Below, in pieces: positions 43,903 to 56,401 of a stretch of 64,000 nt of DNA. The stretch comes from Daedaleopsis sinensis (taxonomy: Eukaryota > Basidiomycota > Agaricomycetes > Polyporales > Polyporaceae). The notes below the pieces were generated by a model. That model saw only the letters and a list, made by a program, of their open reading frames with translations. It was not told the DNA's origin and searched no databases. The DNA lies in assembly GCA_033807695.1 (NCBI GenBank), contig CM066302.1:4774001-4838000 (forward strand). The letters run 5' to 3'. A program made the translations under genes and the position numbers. Each line of letters starts with the position of its first letter. Position 1 is the stretch's first letter.

Positions 43903-45434
43903 GCTCAACGCGAACACCATTCCCGATGCTTATCCGCTGTCCCGCATCCAAGACATCTTGTCTGACTGCGCTCACGGTAAGATCTGGGGCAAATTGTACA
44001 TGACTAATTCCTCCTTTCAGACTAAGGTTTACCCCAATCACATCAAGTACACCACCGTCACCACCCCCTTCGGCCTGTACGAGTGGACGGTGATGCCCCA
44101 AGGATGCTGGAATGCCCCCAGCACGCACCAATATCGAATGTACAATGCGCTCCGGCCTTTTATTGATAGTATCTACCACGTTTACCTCGACAATATTATC
44201 ATCTGGTCGGCAGACCTCGAAGAGCACTCGCATAACATCCACACCATTCTTACCGCTCTACAAGAGCACTCGCTTTACTGCTTGTTGAAGAAGACTGATC
44301 TCTTCTGCACACAGTTCAACTTCCTCGGCCACAACATCTCACCAGACGGTGCCCGTCCCGATGGCTCCAAGGTTGCACACATTCTTGACTGGCCTACACC
44401 CAAGTCTGCGACAGATGTCCACGCCTTCCTTGGGTTGGTGCGATACATCTTGAACTTCCTCCTGCGACTCGCGGAATACACAACAACACTTAACCCGCTT
44501 ACCACCAAGGAAGCCGAGAAGTGTTTCGATTGGACCGCCGACCACACGCACACGTTCGATGCTGTCAAGCAACTAGTCACCAGTCACGAATGCCTCACCT
44601 TGATTGATCACAACAATCTCGGTGAGAACCCTATCTTTGTGTCTACTGACGCCAGTTACTATTGCACAGGAGCTGTTCTGTCCTATGGCACAACCTCTCG
44701 AATTGGCGTGCCCCGTCGCCTTCGAATCCTGCCAGCTCTCCGGCGCCGAACTAAACCACCCCATGCATGAAAAGGAGCTCCTCATCATTGTGCATGCCCT
44801 CAAGAAGTGGTGCATGGACCTCCTCGGTGTGCCTTTTACTGTCTTCACAGACCACCGCACACTTGAAAGTTTTGGCACACAGCATCATCTGTCCCGCCAT
44901 CAGGCCTGTTGGCAAGAATTCCTTGGCCAGTATGACTACACCACTGTTTACATCCGCAGTGAACACAACTCGGTGGCCGACACCTTGTCCCGTCTGCATC
45001 CTGACTCTGCCCCCGACACGCATCTGCTGTCGACCCCTCAGTAGGTGCACTCCGCCTACTCCGAGATGCATCCTCCGCTTTGGGATCTCGGACTCCAACT
45101 TGCCGCCCACTTCCCATGGCCTCGGTACCTACGTCCTCACTCCGGATCTCTACTGACTCCGCTTGGCTACCACGCACTCGTGACGGCTACTCTGCAGACA
45201 AATGGTGCATCCGCCTCCTCAGCCCGCTGTCCTCCGCTGCCGACCCTCCCCTCCCCTGTGCGCTGGCAACCTAACCTCGACGGCTCCACCGTTGCCGGCA
45301 TCCGCTTCCAAAATGGCCTCCTCTTCGCCGGCGATCGCCTTTGCATCCCTCGTGTTGCCGACATCCGTGAATCTCTTTACCGCATCGCGCACGATTCTCT
45401 CCGCCACTTCGGTTCCAACGGCCGGCGGGTTTGA
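43903..45434 (+). pseudogene. RT, RNase H and connecting region of the host gypsy element
   Basis: RT resumes with NTIPDAYPLSRIQDIL and reads VTTPFGLYEWTVMPQGC. The active-site box is YLDN where Y-V/L-DD is expected. A frame change near 44690 separates it from RNase H (HPMHEKELLIIVHALKKW, FTDHRTLESF, VADTLSRLHP) and a TAG follows at 45042-45044. The connecting region continues to SLRHFGSNGRRV and ends at 45434. Lesions and the changed active site show it is dead. Confidence 0.8.
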
Positions 45435-46020
45435 AGCAGCAGGTGGTACGGCCGCTCGCAACGACGTTGATGAGCATCAGGTAGTTCTGCACTGGTATTT
45501 GACACTTACAGTACAATTCGAGCGTACAGTACGGTAGCGTCACCGATTAGGAAGCTTAGACACCGACGGATTATTCGAGATCAGTTTAGCACTCATACTT
45601 AGACCTGTACCACCACTATCCCACCAATCAATACATTATCTTTCCCCCCCGATCTATCGTTTTCGTCTCGCTCTCATTCTTGCTCTCGTTCACGTCCGAC
45701 TCGCCGCCTTCCGACTCTTGACTTCCGCTTTACAACACACGACCCCCGACTTCCGAACGCGCTTCGCGCTCAGCCCACTTGTTCCGCTCCTCATCTGCAC
45801 GCCCTCACCCATACCCTTCCGACTCCCCTTGTGAGCACCACCCCGGAGCTTAGGTCATTTACATCAACGTGTAAGTGCTTTCGAACTCCTCTTTGAGCAT
45901 ATCAACCGAGTTCTTTTTCCATAATTTAGGCCACCCGGACTCCTCGAAGTAGGTGTCCTTGAGTGCGGGATGCAGCACTGCCGGACCCCGGTGGCCACAC
46001 GAGTCAGCGTGTTCTTGAGG
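45435..46020. other. Unresolved spacer after the host gypsy element
   Basis: Homology to gypsy stops at about 45434. The following 590 bp contain a CT-rich tract near 45650-45760 and no supported gene. The part next to 46020 may belong to the 3' end of the hAT fragment. Confidence 0.3.
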
Positions 46021-47004
46021 TCATTGGATTATGGTTGGAATCCGATTACATACTGCGATCTGATATGTGGCTGACATGTCAGACATCTTGTAGTACCTGT
46101 TGAGAGTCTTCTTACCAAGACGCAAAGCGGCCCGAATAGCCACATCGTAGGTCCAGTCGTCTTGAGTCTGGTTCGTGAGGAGGGTGTCGATGTGGTTGAT
46201 TGCAGGGATAACTTTGGAGACGTTTGGGGTCCCTCTCGAAAAGTACATTGTTCCATCCTTGAGTATCTGGGAGAGAGAAGATGCGCATTGGAAGCAGAGG
46301 CAGCGCGAGGATGAAGAGAGACGCGAAACAGTAGCAAGAGAGTGAGAGGGTGAGAGATCGCGGGAGAAAGTGGAAGGCAGCGCCACAATGGACCGTGTGC
46401 CCGCGGTTATGAGTTTGTAGGTGTCCGTGTGAGCAAGAACAAATAAGGATGTTTGGCGGCCCACTCACCTTGAGCACGTCACGCAACTGCTCAGCTATCA
46501 GCCACTCTCTTGTCGACAACTCGTACACCCTCAGGCCTGCCTCGCATCGAACGCCGGACGGTACTTGATCGCAATATCAAGCATATCAAAGCTTGAGTTC
46601 CACCGGGTCTTGACATCGCGTGGGATCAATCGGTCGCCCAGTTTGTGCGCCTTCGTCAACCCCCGCCACACTGGAAGGAGTTTTGCCGTCCAGTGCATTA
46701 TCTTGAAGGACACCTTGCGAATCTGCACGCCCAGGTGAGTCATTCGTTTCCCGATGACAGGCAAACACTGACCTTCACGAGAACCATCTTAACTGGTCGT
46801 ATCTCATCATCTAGACTTTCGCGATCGCTCTGGTTCATCGTCTCCAGCTCGTCAACCCACAAATCATTATCGCCTCCACCCATCCCCTGCTCCTCCTCCT
46901 CCTCACGCAAGTACTCGTCCGCTGTCGCGTCTTCCACTGCCGCGGTACCTTTGGCAAGTTCCAACAGGCGCCGGACATCCTCGTCCACGATTGACACCTT
47001 TGAG
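46021..47004 (-). pseudogene. hAT-family transposase fragment
   Basis: Minus-strand pieces read in hAT order: an acidic block with IVDEDVRRLLELAKG and DDEIRPVKMVLVK; then LLPVWRGLTKAHKLGDRLIPRDVKTRWNSSFDMLDIAIKYRPA (the RWNSxxDML motif of hAT); REWLIAEQLRDVLK; and LKDGTMYFSRGTPNVSKVIPAI followed by KKTLNRYY. Introns or frame breaks separate them. The N-terminal BED finger and the C-terminal dimerisation motif are not visible, so only the central part remains. Confidence 0.7.
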
Positions 47005-47345
47005 GAAGGCAGACTTGATGTCCCTCTGGTGAATCTCAATATCTTCTTTCGCCGCGATGGTGAGGAGTGCGCGGATGCTCGCGAACTTGGTGACGAGAGC
47101 GAACATCTCCTGGTATTCGACACCTTCGACCTAGGTGAAACCCTTGGCCACGAGGTGGGCCTTGTACTTCTGGATGTCGCTGTCGGGGTCGCATTTTATT
47201 TTGAAGACCCACTTGCAGTCAACAACCTTGGCTTTGGCAAAAGCGAGTAGCTCTTCGGTACACGCCGCCTTCCACTATTCAGCATCAGGGCGGGACATGG
47301 CCTCGGTGTGGGTCTTTGGCTTGTGGGTGACCTAGGCGCGCGATG
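47005..47345 (-). pseudogene. Ty1/copia reverse transcriptase fragment
   Basis: The minus strand reads CKWVFKIKCDPDSDIQKYKA, VAKGFT, a stop, then FALVTKFASIRALLTIAAK and IEIHQRDIKSAFL, the start of a copia RT domain. It breaks off directly against the hAT piece at about 47004, so the two were joined by rearrangement. Confidence 0.75.
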
Positions 47346-47439
47346 AGCGTGCTCATCACCCACTCCACTGAGCATCTGCTCGATGTCTCCCTCATCTCCG
47401 TCCTCGTGTGGGTTCTCAGCCAATGGGTCCTCCCCTCTA

Positions 47440-50340
47440 GCGACTGCAGCTGCAGCAGCTTTGCAAGGTCTGTCGTACGACCTCGAGCCAGTTCGTCCCC
47501 GTGTTCCTCATTCCAAAGTCTGACCCGACTGCGAAGCCATGTTGGGTCAATGACTACAGACAACTGAATCAGAACACCATTCCGGACGCACATCCCCTTC
47601 CGAGCAGCGCTGAAATCCTGGCTGACTGCGGCAAAGGACACGTGTGGGGAAAATTGGATATGACCAACTCCTTCTTCCAAACACGCGTCAAGCCGGCGCA
47701 CATCCCGTACATCGCCGTAACCACTCCATTTGGGTTATATGAGTGGACCATCATGCCACAAGGCTGTCGGAACGCTCCTAGCACTCATCAGTGACGGATG
47801 TTCCAAGCCCTTCGACCTTTCATAGGGAAGATCCGCCATGTATATCTGGACGACATCGTAATCTGGTCGAAAGACATGGCAGAACATCATCGCAATGTCG
47901 CTCTCATTCTGGACACTCTTTGTAAAAACAAGATCTACGTGTCTCTGAAGAAGACCACCTTGCTCTGTAAGGAACTCGCTTTTCTGGGTCACAACATCTC
48001 GCGCTAGGGCATCTCCCCTGATGGCAAGAAGGTCAATTGCATAATCTTATGGCCTACTCTGCGCTCCGCTGGCGATGTCCGCTCCTTTCTGGGCCTCACC
48101 CGATATCTCTCGAACTTCTAACCACCGCTCACATCTCTCACCGCTGTGCTCACCCCTCTACTAAGGAGGCAGAACGTGATTTCATCTGGACCGACCGACA
48201 CTCTGTGGCCTTCAATGCCATCAAAGCACTCGTCACTGGACATGAGTGCCTGACTACTATCGATCACGACAACATGGGCGACAACCGGATCTTTGTCTGC
48301 TGCAACACTAGCGACTTCGCGACTGGAGCTGTTCTATCTTATGGTCGTACTCTGGAGACTGCGCATCCAGTCGCTTTCGAGTCCGCTCAGCTCAAGGCGG
48401 TTGAACTCAACTATCCTGTCCATAAAAAGGAACTCCTCTCTGTTATCTGTGCTCTTCGTAAATGGTGCATCGACCTTCTAGGGGTCCCTTTCACTGTCTA
48501 TACGGACCACCAAATGCTCGAGAACTTCTCGACACAGAAACATCTATCTCGACGATAGGCTAGATAGCATGAGTTTATGGGACAATACAATTTAAACATT
48601 GTCTATCTCAAAGGTGACGATAACCGTGTCGCCGACGCTCTATCTAGGCTGCGCCCTGAGGACGAAATCATCGACTTGTCCTCCATCGCTGTAGTCGGCC
48701 TGATCCGCTCCGCCTCATCTGCCTTGCGTGCTCGCGCTCTGATGTCCAACACTCCTGTGACTATCACTCCCATTACGACACTACATATAGCGACCGACAC
48801 CAACTGGCTTGTATGTGTTCGTGCTGGTTACAGCGAAGATCGCGGGTGTATGAAGCTGCTGAAAGGCCTGTGTGGCGAATCTGATGCTGTGGCGCTTGCT
48901 CTCTTCGACTTTGGCAGTCTCAATGGTTGCTCCCATGCGGGCGTCCGTTGCTGCGACAAATTGCTGTAAGTCGGCAATCGTCTGGTCATCCTGCGTATTG
49001 CCTCATTGTGTGAGGTCATCTTCGCTCTTTCACACAACACTCTTGGACACGGCGGTTTCGACAAGTTGTACGCTGTGATTTGAGAAGACTACCACTGGCC
49101 ACACATGCGTAAAGAACTACTTACGATGTATATCCCGCGTTGCATGTCTTGTCAACGTAACAAGGCATCTACCTGGAAATGTCTTGGACCCTACATCTTT
49201 TGCCTGTGCCCGACGGCTGCTGCCTATCGGTCACTATCGACTTTGTCAGTCCCTTACCTCTAGACGGCGGGTTTAATTCATTGGCCACGATGACCTGCCG
49301 TATGAACTCGGACTTGCGGGTCGTTCCGTGCCGCACAGACATCAGTGCGGAAGACTTCGCGGCTATTTTTCTTCCAACACTGGTACTGCGAGAATGGTCT
49401 ACCAGATGTCATTATCTCCGACCGTGACCCTTTGTCACCTCTGCTCCTGGAAGGCTCTACACCGACTGTATGGAGTAAATCTCAACCTCTCCTCCTCCTT
49501 CCACCCTGAATCCGACAGCGCCAGCGAGCGGTCTAACAAGACCGTCGTGCCCATGCTCCGATACCACGTTTCGCGCAAACAGACCGGTTGGGTTGCGGCT
49601 CTTCCCGCCATTCAGTTCCAAATAATGGACACAATCAATGCCTCTACTGGTTTCACCCCCTTCCAACTACGTCACGGACGCTCACCGCACGTGATTCCCC
49701 CTTTTACCTCCACCTCTGTGGATGGTGTCTGTCGGATTTCCCGACCGGCACTGATGCTGCACGCGACGTCATTGCTCGACTCGAGGTCAACACTATGGAA
49801 GCTGCCGGTAATCTCCTTCTGGTGAAGATGGATCATGCTGATGCGGCAAACCATGGTTGTGGTCCTGACCCTCGATACTCTGTGGGCGACAAGGCCCTCC
49901 TATACATGTTCCATTGTCGACGTGAATATATGCAGCGCGGAGACACGCGCGCCGCAAAATTCATGGTTCGATTTGACAGTCCCTTCTCTGTGGTACAAGC
50001 ATGGCCGGAATCCTCCGCGTACAGCCTCGACCTCCCTCCGTCTATGAAAATCTTCCCGACATTCCATGTATCCCTCCTCAAGCCGTTCATTCCTAACGAC
50101 AGCTCTCCCATCCCCGGGCGCGAGGATGCTTGCCCCGGACCCACTGTCGGTCCTGACGGTGAATCTGAATGGTATATCGAGCGGATTTTGGACCGACAAC
50201 ACATCGGTCAAGGACACCGGTACCTGGTTCGCTGGCTTGGATACAATCAGTCCCATGATTCATGGCTACCTGGTCGTGAACTCAAAGACCGCGAGGCCCT
50301 CAATATTTATAATCTCGAGAACGATATCGATGATGTCTAA
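47440..50340 (+). pseudogene. Second Ty3/gypsy copy with chromodomain, heavily mutated
   Basis: The segment opens in the RT domain (VFLIPKSDPTAKPCWVNDYR, VTTPFGLYEWTIMPQGC, VYLDDIVIWS). It continues through RNase H (KKELLSVICALRKWC) and an integrase region with many stops (DVIISDRDPL in an alternate frame), and ends with a long intact stretch 49588-50340 that carries a chromodomain (EWYIERILDRQHIGQGHRYL). More than five stops or frame changes are present. It belongs to the same clade as the host element of 28-45 kb but is a separate, 5'-truncated copy. Confidence 0.8.
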
Positions 50341-50809
50341 CTATCCCTTTAAGTCTCTCCTTCCCCTTTTCTTCATGCACTACCTTTCACACTTCTGTCC
50401 TGATCAACTTCCTATCCTCCCGTTTACCCCGTGCACTAGTGTGAGCCGCCCGCCGCCCGACGCCGGGCTTACAAATGAAATCCACTGCCTCCTGGATATC
50501 TCGTGCTCTAGGTCCCCCCATTGTGCCATTCCTTCGCGGGTAGGGCTTATCCACTCTCGCACACCAGTACTTACCTCTTTATTTGCAGTTTATCGCTTAC
50601 CGGAGGGGAACGAGACGGCTCGGTTTGGACGGCTTGCAGACGCTGGCAGGGTCAGACGCTCAGAGGCGTCAAAAATTCGGGAAATCACCGATGGAGGCTG
50701 GTATAGCGCTGGTCGGGCGCTCGATGCACCACGAGGGCGATACCGAAACGAGATGGTCCAACTCCTCGTCTGAATTTCGGACAACTTTACCTCTTCCTCG
50801 CCGCTTGCG
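50341..50809. other. Spacer between the gypsy remnant and the importin fragment
   Basis: CT-rich sequence probably from the 3' end of the gypsy copy is followed by unique sequence. The sequence around 50580-50809 contains short open frames without a domain. Confidence 0.3.
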
Positions 50810-52640
50810 ATGGCAGACGTGACCGTTACGAACAATGTGACCGCGCAGGTCATCTAGACCCTCTCTAACCTCGTCCAGGGCGACAACAACATGCGCACCA
50901 GGTCCGTACAGTCTGCAAATTTGATGCCAGGTCTCGCGAGGCTCTCGCAGACCCCGGAGCTGTATCTGCTCGCGATAGCCCAGCTTGCGACATCTGAGAC
51001 GCAGATATGGTTAGTAAACCTCTCACAGGTCATCTCTCTGTCCTCACGCGCCACCGAAGATGCGCTCGTTCTCCCTCGCCCTATCCGCCGCGTGCTCTTC
51101 CGCACCTCCACCTCCCTTGAACGCGTCCCAATCTACGACCAGCTCGGCTCCCGGGCGGCAGAGACCCTCCAGCGCATCCTGCTCCATTCACTCCTCCATG
51201 AAGCCGCGGCCGTCGTCCGCAGAAAAACGGTCGACTCCGTCATGGACTTTTGAACAATGCCATGAAGTGCGGCCATCCGTGGTCCGCCCTCCAGCCGCAG
51301 GTGCTCGCCATGACAGAAAGCGCCGACGCCCTCACGCGCGAGTCACCATTCCGCGCCTCACCGGTTGCCCCAATGTCGTCCTCCATCTCCAAACAGACGC
51401 CGTCGTCCCTCTCCTCCCGGTTCCGGAAGGGCAACCAGGATGCGCAGAGCACAGAAGTCAGTATTCGCTCTCTCTCTTATCTTTCTGCGCCCCGGTGCAT
51501 CAAACGACCGGTCCTGCGTCTTCTATCAGATACGACCACCTCCGGGTGTTCCCTCTCACCCCTTTCACACCCAGGGTCACCTGCACCGCGCACTGCGTCC
51601 TAGGCTAACCGGTCACGCCGACCCTCAGCGAGGCGAAATCCGCGATGGTCAAGGGCGTCGAGGTGTCGGTGAGCAACATCGTCCGCGGTTGTATCGAGGG
51701 CATGGGCCAGATCCCGGAGAACGACACGGAAGCCTGGCCCGAGGTTGATGTGAGTAGTCCCTCGTCGCCGTGCGTGAGGATAGCCGCTAACACAGACTTC
51801 AGCCTGCAGAACACCTGACAGGCGACTTGCACATGCATACGTTCGAGCACCCCCTCGACCGCGTCGCGTGCGCGTTTGGTGGCCAGGCGGTCCCCCCGCC
51901 TGCGTTCTCGTTCATGTGGGCCATGTTTGCGAGCCACGACTGGCGGCTACGGCATGCGGGCCTGATGGCCATTGCTGTTATCGCCAAGGGCACGAGCAAG
52001 GTCATGCAGCAGGAACTCGGCAAGGTCATCGAGTGCGTGATGCCGTGTCGCGTATGTGCTCACGAGACCGTACTGACTGTGCGCAGGCTCATCGGCCCGA
52101 TGTTCAATGACCCACACCCGCGAGTGCGGCACGCGGCATGCCAGTGCATGTACTATGTCCTCTTCTATAGTCGCCGCCATCGTTCGCACTGAAGAGTTGA
52201 TGCATCGCGGTAGTGGACGCCCTGCACAGATCATGAGGTATGTGTCGAAATCTCACGATGTGGACTCGAAACTGCACAGCGCCGCTGACTGCCTGTGCAG
52301 GAAGTCAACCAGGAGAAGCTCCACCAGCCGATTTTTGCGGCTCTTATCCCTGCGCTCGAAGCCCCAGACGCCCCAGACGCCTTTTGTCGCCGTGTCCGCG
52401 AATGGACCGCTTTGGTGACTGGCGACTTGTCGCTTTCAGCGTACACGCACACGCGGCGGCCGGGCTGATCAGATTCTGCGAAGGCGTCGAGCGCGAGCCG
52501 CTCATCCCGTACCTCGATCAGATCGCCGAGTGGCTGGTGAGACTGCCCAACCCGACGGCGACGGACGCGTCGAAGCGGCCGAAGCGGTACGTCCAGGAGC
52601 AGGCCATCACCACGCTCGCGATCTCACCGCGCCAGGGCCG
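50810..52640 (+). pseudogene. Importin-beta family (IPO5/Kap121-like) gene fragment
   Basis: A start-like ATG at 50810 (MADVTVTNNVTAQVI) is followed within 20 codons by TAG. HEAT-repeat segments then appear in changing frames: RLSQTPELYLLAIAQLA, RRVLFRTSTSLERVPIYD, LLHSLLHEAAAVVRRK, FNDPHPRVRHAACQCM, HAAAGLIRFCEG and EREPLIPYLDQIAEWLV. These match the N-terminal and central HEAT repeats of importin-5/Kap121, a nuclear import receptor. Introns are still present, so this is a duplicated genomic fragment rather than a retrocopy. Early stop, missing segments and no C-terminal half make it non-functional. Confidence 0.7.
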
Positions 52641-53145
52641 AGTCCACATGCGGGCATGTGGCCCGCGAGCGCGGGAGAGCAATGAGCTTCAAGTCACAAC
52701 TGTACTATACATACTGACAAGTATCTAGATGGCTACAGAACGCCGGAGACCACGCCATTGACGGCTTGTGTTCCCCGCTGCGAAAGGGAGTCCATGCGGA
52801 TCATAGGCTGTGTGCTATCCACACGGTAAGTAGATGTGCGCAAGTTCGGTATCGGAGTACAGACTCGCTTCGAGCCACACCAACCTATGATGGGGATGAT
52901 GTACGAAGTTCGGCCGGTAAGTATGCATCCACTCGCAGCAGGCGTCGCAGCTACTCACTTCTCGGCGCTAGCCCAGCGGCCGACGCTGCATGCGTGACGG
53001 GACCGAGGCAGGTGGTGTACTCTACCGACAGGTGATCCGATATGGACGCGAGACAAAGATGGATAAATCACTCACCTCAGCACGGTTCAATCAATAACAA
53101 GCCATGTTTCCCCCAGGGCAGCTGTATTAGACTGAGGCCCCAGAT
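52641..53145. other. Spacer after the importin fragment
   Basis: Some sequence may be a decayed continuation of the importin fragment (up to about 53030), but no HEAT-repeat motif is recognisable. No other feature is seen. Confidence 0.25.
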
Positions 53146-54350
53146 ATGGAGCGAGACAGCCAGCAGAACTTGAATACGATATCGTCGACGCGCAAGAGGG
53201 TACGTGCGATGTCGCTCTCCGATCAACAGAGCCCATTCGTTTATATCAGAAATATGCCTCATGCTTCCTTTCGCAAGGGCTGTATTTCCACATTCACCTC
53301 CCAAGCTCGGTGTTCCCCGCCGCGCCTCGGAGCACCCGAGCACGCACTGCGGTCGCGCATATCCACTGCCGCCCACGAGCGCGACGACAGCGAAGACGAT
53401 TGCGCCTCGCACTCCGACGGCGGAACGACTTCGATTTCTGCGAAGTTGCCGACGCGTGTTTGCGAATTCACCTCCACCGTGCGGACGTTCACGACTCACA
53501 TCACTGTCACAATACCCCGCCGCACTCGGACGCTTTGTCTCGCTCCACGCGGCCACGGACACTCTCAGAAACGCGCACACACTTTCGCCGCAGAATCGGT
53601 TGGACCGGGAGTCGCTCATGTACCCCGTCCTCCGCCGCCGAGTCCAGCGCCGTCCCGCAGTACGCCCGCTCCGGGCCTCTCTCACCATCCATCCTACGCC
53701 CGCTCGCACCGGAGGTCCAAAGTGCCCCCCGTTTTCCAGATCGCCCGCACGAGCCCAACCTCTGAAGTCGTCTATTACCCCTGCGGCCCACGTATGGCAC
53801 ACGGATAACGGACCGGACGACCACGTATCGCGCTGCTCGGCGCAGTACAGGCTTTGGCTTGGCCTAGGGCAGGGTCCCCAAAGCGGAGCGTCGTCCAGCA
53901 GGAGGCAGAAGAGGACTACGTGCATGCGCCGGAGCACGATAGTCGCCTCGAGTCACCGGTCTACCGCGCGTAGGTCCTCGCAACAACGTGCCACCGCCTC
54001 TGCGGCCGCCGCTACCTCCGAGGCGTCCCCGTTTGTCGTCGCGGTCAGCAGTTTCTGCCAACCAACTGTGGTAATTCCAGTCCTTCGGGCTGAGTTCCTC
54101 GGCTTCACCATAGACAAGTCATAACAGAGCTCGTTCGCCTGGCTAAAACACCACGGGTTGTTCTCCAATTGTAACAGGCTACGACGGCCCGGACGACCAG
54201 GTGGACTCTAACGCGGACGCGACGTCCTACGCCCCCCCACGCGGATTTGTATCGGACGCCCAGACCGCGAATGCTGTCTCAAGCGTGGACCACTCTTCAT
54301 CGGGATTTGCTCCGGCGGAAGTAGCCATCAGAACAGGCGGTTCGCACTAA
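53146..54350 (+). CDS. Tentative gene: low-complexity protein, unknown
   Basis: An open start at 53146 (MERDSQQNLNTISSTRKRV) leads into Ser/Pro/Arg-rich sequence that is open in three frames, so the true frame is unclear. Two downstream stretches look coding: RSVVQQEAEEDYVHAPEH around 53885-53970, and an acidic/Ser-rich final exon from about 54180 to a TAA near 54350 (GPDDQVDSNADATSYAPP). The layout resembles the disordered-protein gene at 9964-11550. Boundaries and introns are guesses. Confidence 0.3.
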
Positions 54351-55000
54351 ACGCACGACAGAAGGCACATTGATTTCAAAGCACCATGCACGACGAGCCG
54401 CGAGTAAGCAAGATTTGACGCATCATAGTCGACGATGACGTTCACGAGCCCAGCTAATAGATTATCCAGGCTAATCGACAGTACGTGCCCCGCGGAATCG
54501 TCCCGCAACATAGTGTGCAGCATGAACCGGCATTCAAGCGGCATTGTGACAGGGCCAGAGCCGTACGAACGAGTACGAGGTCGTCAAAGGACGACAGCAG
54601 AGCCATGCGCGTGCGCAGAGGTTGGAGAGAGCCATACTCGGAGGTGACGCAAAGACACCTACAGCGACGCTTTATCACGCACATCAACGAGTTCGGGGAA
54701 AGAGCAGATGGACCTACCCGACGGCGGCAACCGGCGGTGGAATCGGGAGGGCCGGATAGCACACGTAACCGCACGTGGGGCGCTGTATGCAGGAACAAGT
54801 TAGTTCATCGTGCGATGTGAGGCACCGTGAAGAGGCGGTCAGCGTGTGGTCGGAGTTGGCACCGCGCGAAGAGCACAAGGCCACGAGCCGCGAGCGAATT
54901 GGATCACAGCAAAGATCAGGCAGTAGGCTCCAGCGCGAGGCGCGAAGTACGATTAGGCCACAGGTTTGACACGCTTTATTTGGTAACACACCCAACGCTG
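54347..55000 (-). other. Possible minus-strand coding fragments, unresolved
   Basis: The stretch 54544-54347 reads CRFMLHTMLRDDSAGHVLSI and LVNVIVDYDASNLAYSR, which looks like real protein. Upstream frames (to about 55000) are short and Cys-rich. No family is recognised, and no feature is visible between 55000 and 55300. Confidence 0.2.
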
Positions 55001-55302
55001 GCCGTTGCCTTCTACTCGAAAGAGCGTGAGGATCCTATCTCAAACAAAACTCACAACCCTCGTTCTAAGGACGTAACCCTAAGCGCTCGGTTCGATTTCG
55101 CTCACAGAAGATTCCAAAAAGTCCCTCAGCCGCCTCACATTGGCACGACAGTACGCCACCGCCCTTTCCGCTTCCGCTAAACGCCTGCATTCGTCCAAAT
55201 ATTCCAAGAACATCGCCTCGCCTATATTCGGAGCTCATTCAGAATCACAAGGATGCGCGAAGAAGTCTTAGGTTTCGCTTACCAACGGTCTTATGTTCCA
55301 GC

Positions 55303-56401
55303 TCAGGCGTATGCGGGCAACGTGTCCCGTAAGTAGCAAAATTCGCACTGCTCCTGACAGAGGAAGTAGGGATTTGCGCCCTTACAATGTTCGGCGACGC
55401 TAGCGGGGACGCAGCGCCTGCCGGCGACGGCAATAGCGGTTCCGCTCCAGCGCACTACAGTTAACAGTCGGCACTCTGAAGGGCACAAAGGTTCGCCACT
55501 TACGGCGGTAGCGAAATCCGTAAGTGGGCCGGTTTTGTCTCGCTCGTCAAGCTGCTCTACTATCGCAATGCTCCCGGCCGTCAACGATGCCGAACCTCCG
55601 CTCTCGTGATCACATTCGGGTGAGGCCTTTCGGTTCGCCTCCTCGTGGCCAGACAGGTCGAGGTCGCGTTCAACTTCGGCCACTCCCGCTTCAGCGTCAG
55701 GGGGCAGACCGCGCTCGCCGTCCTTCGTGTCGTCTTCTGGCAAGAGCTGTTCTCCGTAACGGCTCAATACAACATTTGCTGCCCCACAATAAGTGGACAA
55801 GAAGTGCTCGTGGCAAAATGCGCTCACCGTCCGCTCTCGATCTCAGGTACATAGCCAAGGCGGCGTTCCTGTTGCTCTTGAGAAGCAATTCTTCGGCGCT
55901 GCTGTGGCTTCCGCCCAGCTTGAAACCTCCCTCCTTTAGTCGGGACGCGAAGCGGCGGAGCTCCGCTGTGCATTCGTGCACTTGCTTGTCCCAGTACGCA
56001 TGCAGTCGAACGCGGGCAGTTGTTGCGTACCTCTTCCGCAACTCGTCACCGAAGTCGCGCGACTCGACGAGATCCAGCATTTCCTCAATGTCGCTATCAA
56101 ACCAGCCTGGCCATCCGCCGCCGTGAAGGTTTATCTGGAAAACATGGTCCCATCGATGCCGCTACTTCCTCCGCAATCGTGCACAACTTACCATTACACC
56201 GACGATTGCGTTCAACCAGGCCTGTCCTTCCCGCCCTGGTAAACGGCCTTTGCGCGCAAATTCCTTGAAGGCATTGACCATGAAGAGCAGAATGGTCACC
56301 TCTTCAGCCCTGTCGCAGTCGTGCTCCAGAACCTCCATGGCGGCGCGGACGATCGAGAAGATAACCGCTACTACGGTAATATTAATCAACCTCATTAACA
56401 C
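55303..56401 (-). CDS. Uncharacterised helical protein
   Basis: Exons can be joined on the minus strand: about 56401-56165 (VVAVIFSIVRAAMEVLEHDC, AWLNAIVGVMVSCA), then 56105-55822 (DIEEMLDLVESRDFGDELRK, LRRFASRLKEGGFK) and, after a 49-bp intron, about 55772-55303 (NVVLSRYGEQLLPEDD, then a polar, acidic region). The N-terminal part is predominantly helical by composition. No family is recognised. The downstream part becomes low complexity and its stop at 55303 may follow a missed intron. Confidence 0.4.

Larger units (their letters stand above)
28322..45434 (+). mobile_element. Decayed Ty3/gypsy retrotransposon interrupted by two other LTR elements
   Basis: Three collinear pieces belong to one element: 28322-30723 (gag, zinc knuckle, protease, start of RT), 37486-37574 (a short RT piece ending KWVNNYR) and 43897-45434 (rest of RT, RNase H, start of the integrase region). 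Removing the two insertions together with one copy of each target duplication restores an uninterrupted RT reading. The 3' end fades near 45434, where homology stops before the integrase core. LTRs were not identified. Several frameshifts show that it is an old copy. Confidence 0.8.

Noticed and set aside
28322..50340. One single giant element spanning all LTR sequences
   Set aside because: Exact target duplications and two distinct LTR pairs show separate nested insertions, and the 47.4-50.3 kb gypsy piece is a second copy with its own RT.
53077..53937. 286-codon minus-strand ORF
   Set aside because: No domain and no plausible start context; overlapping plus-strand frames with splice-like junctions fit better, although those are also weak.
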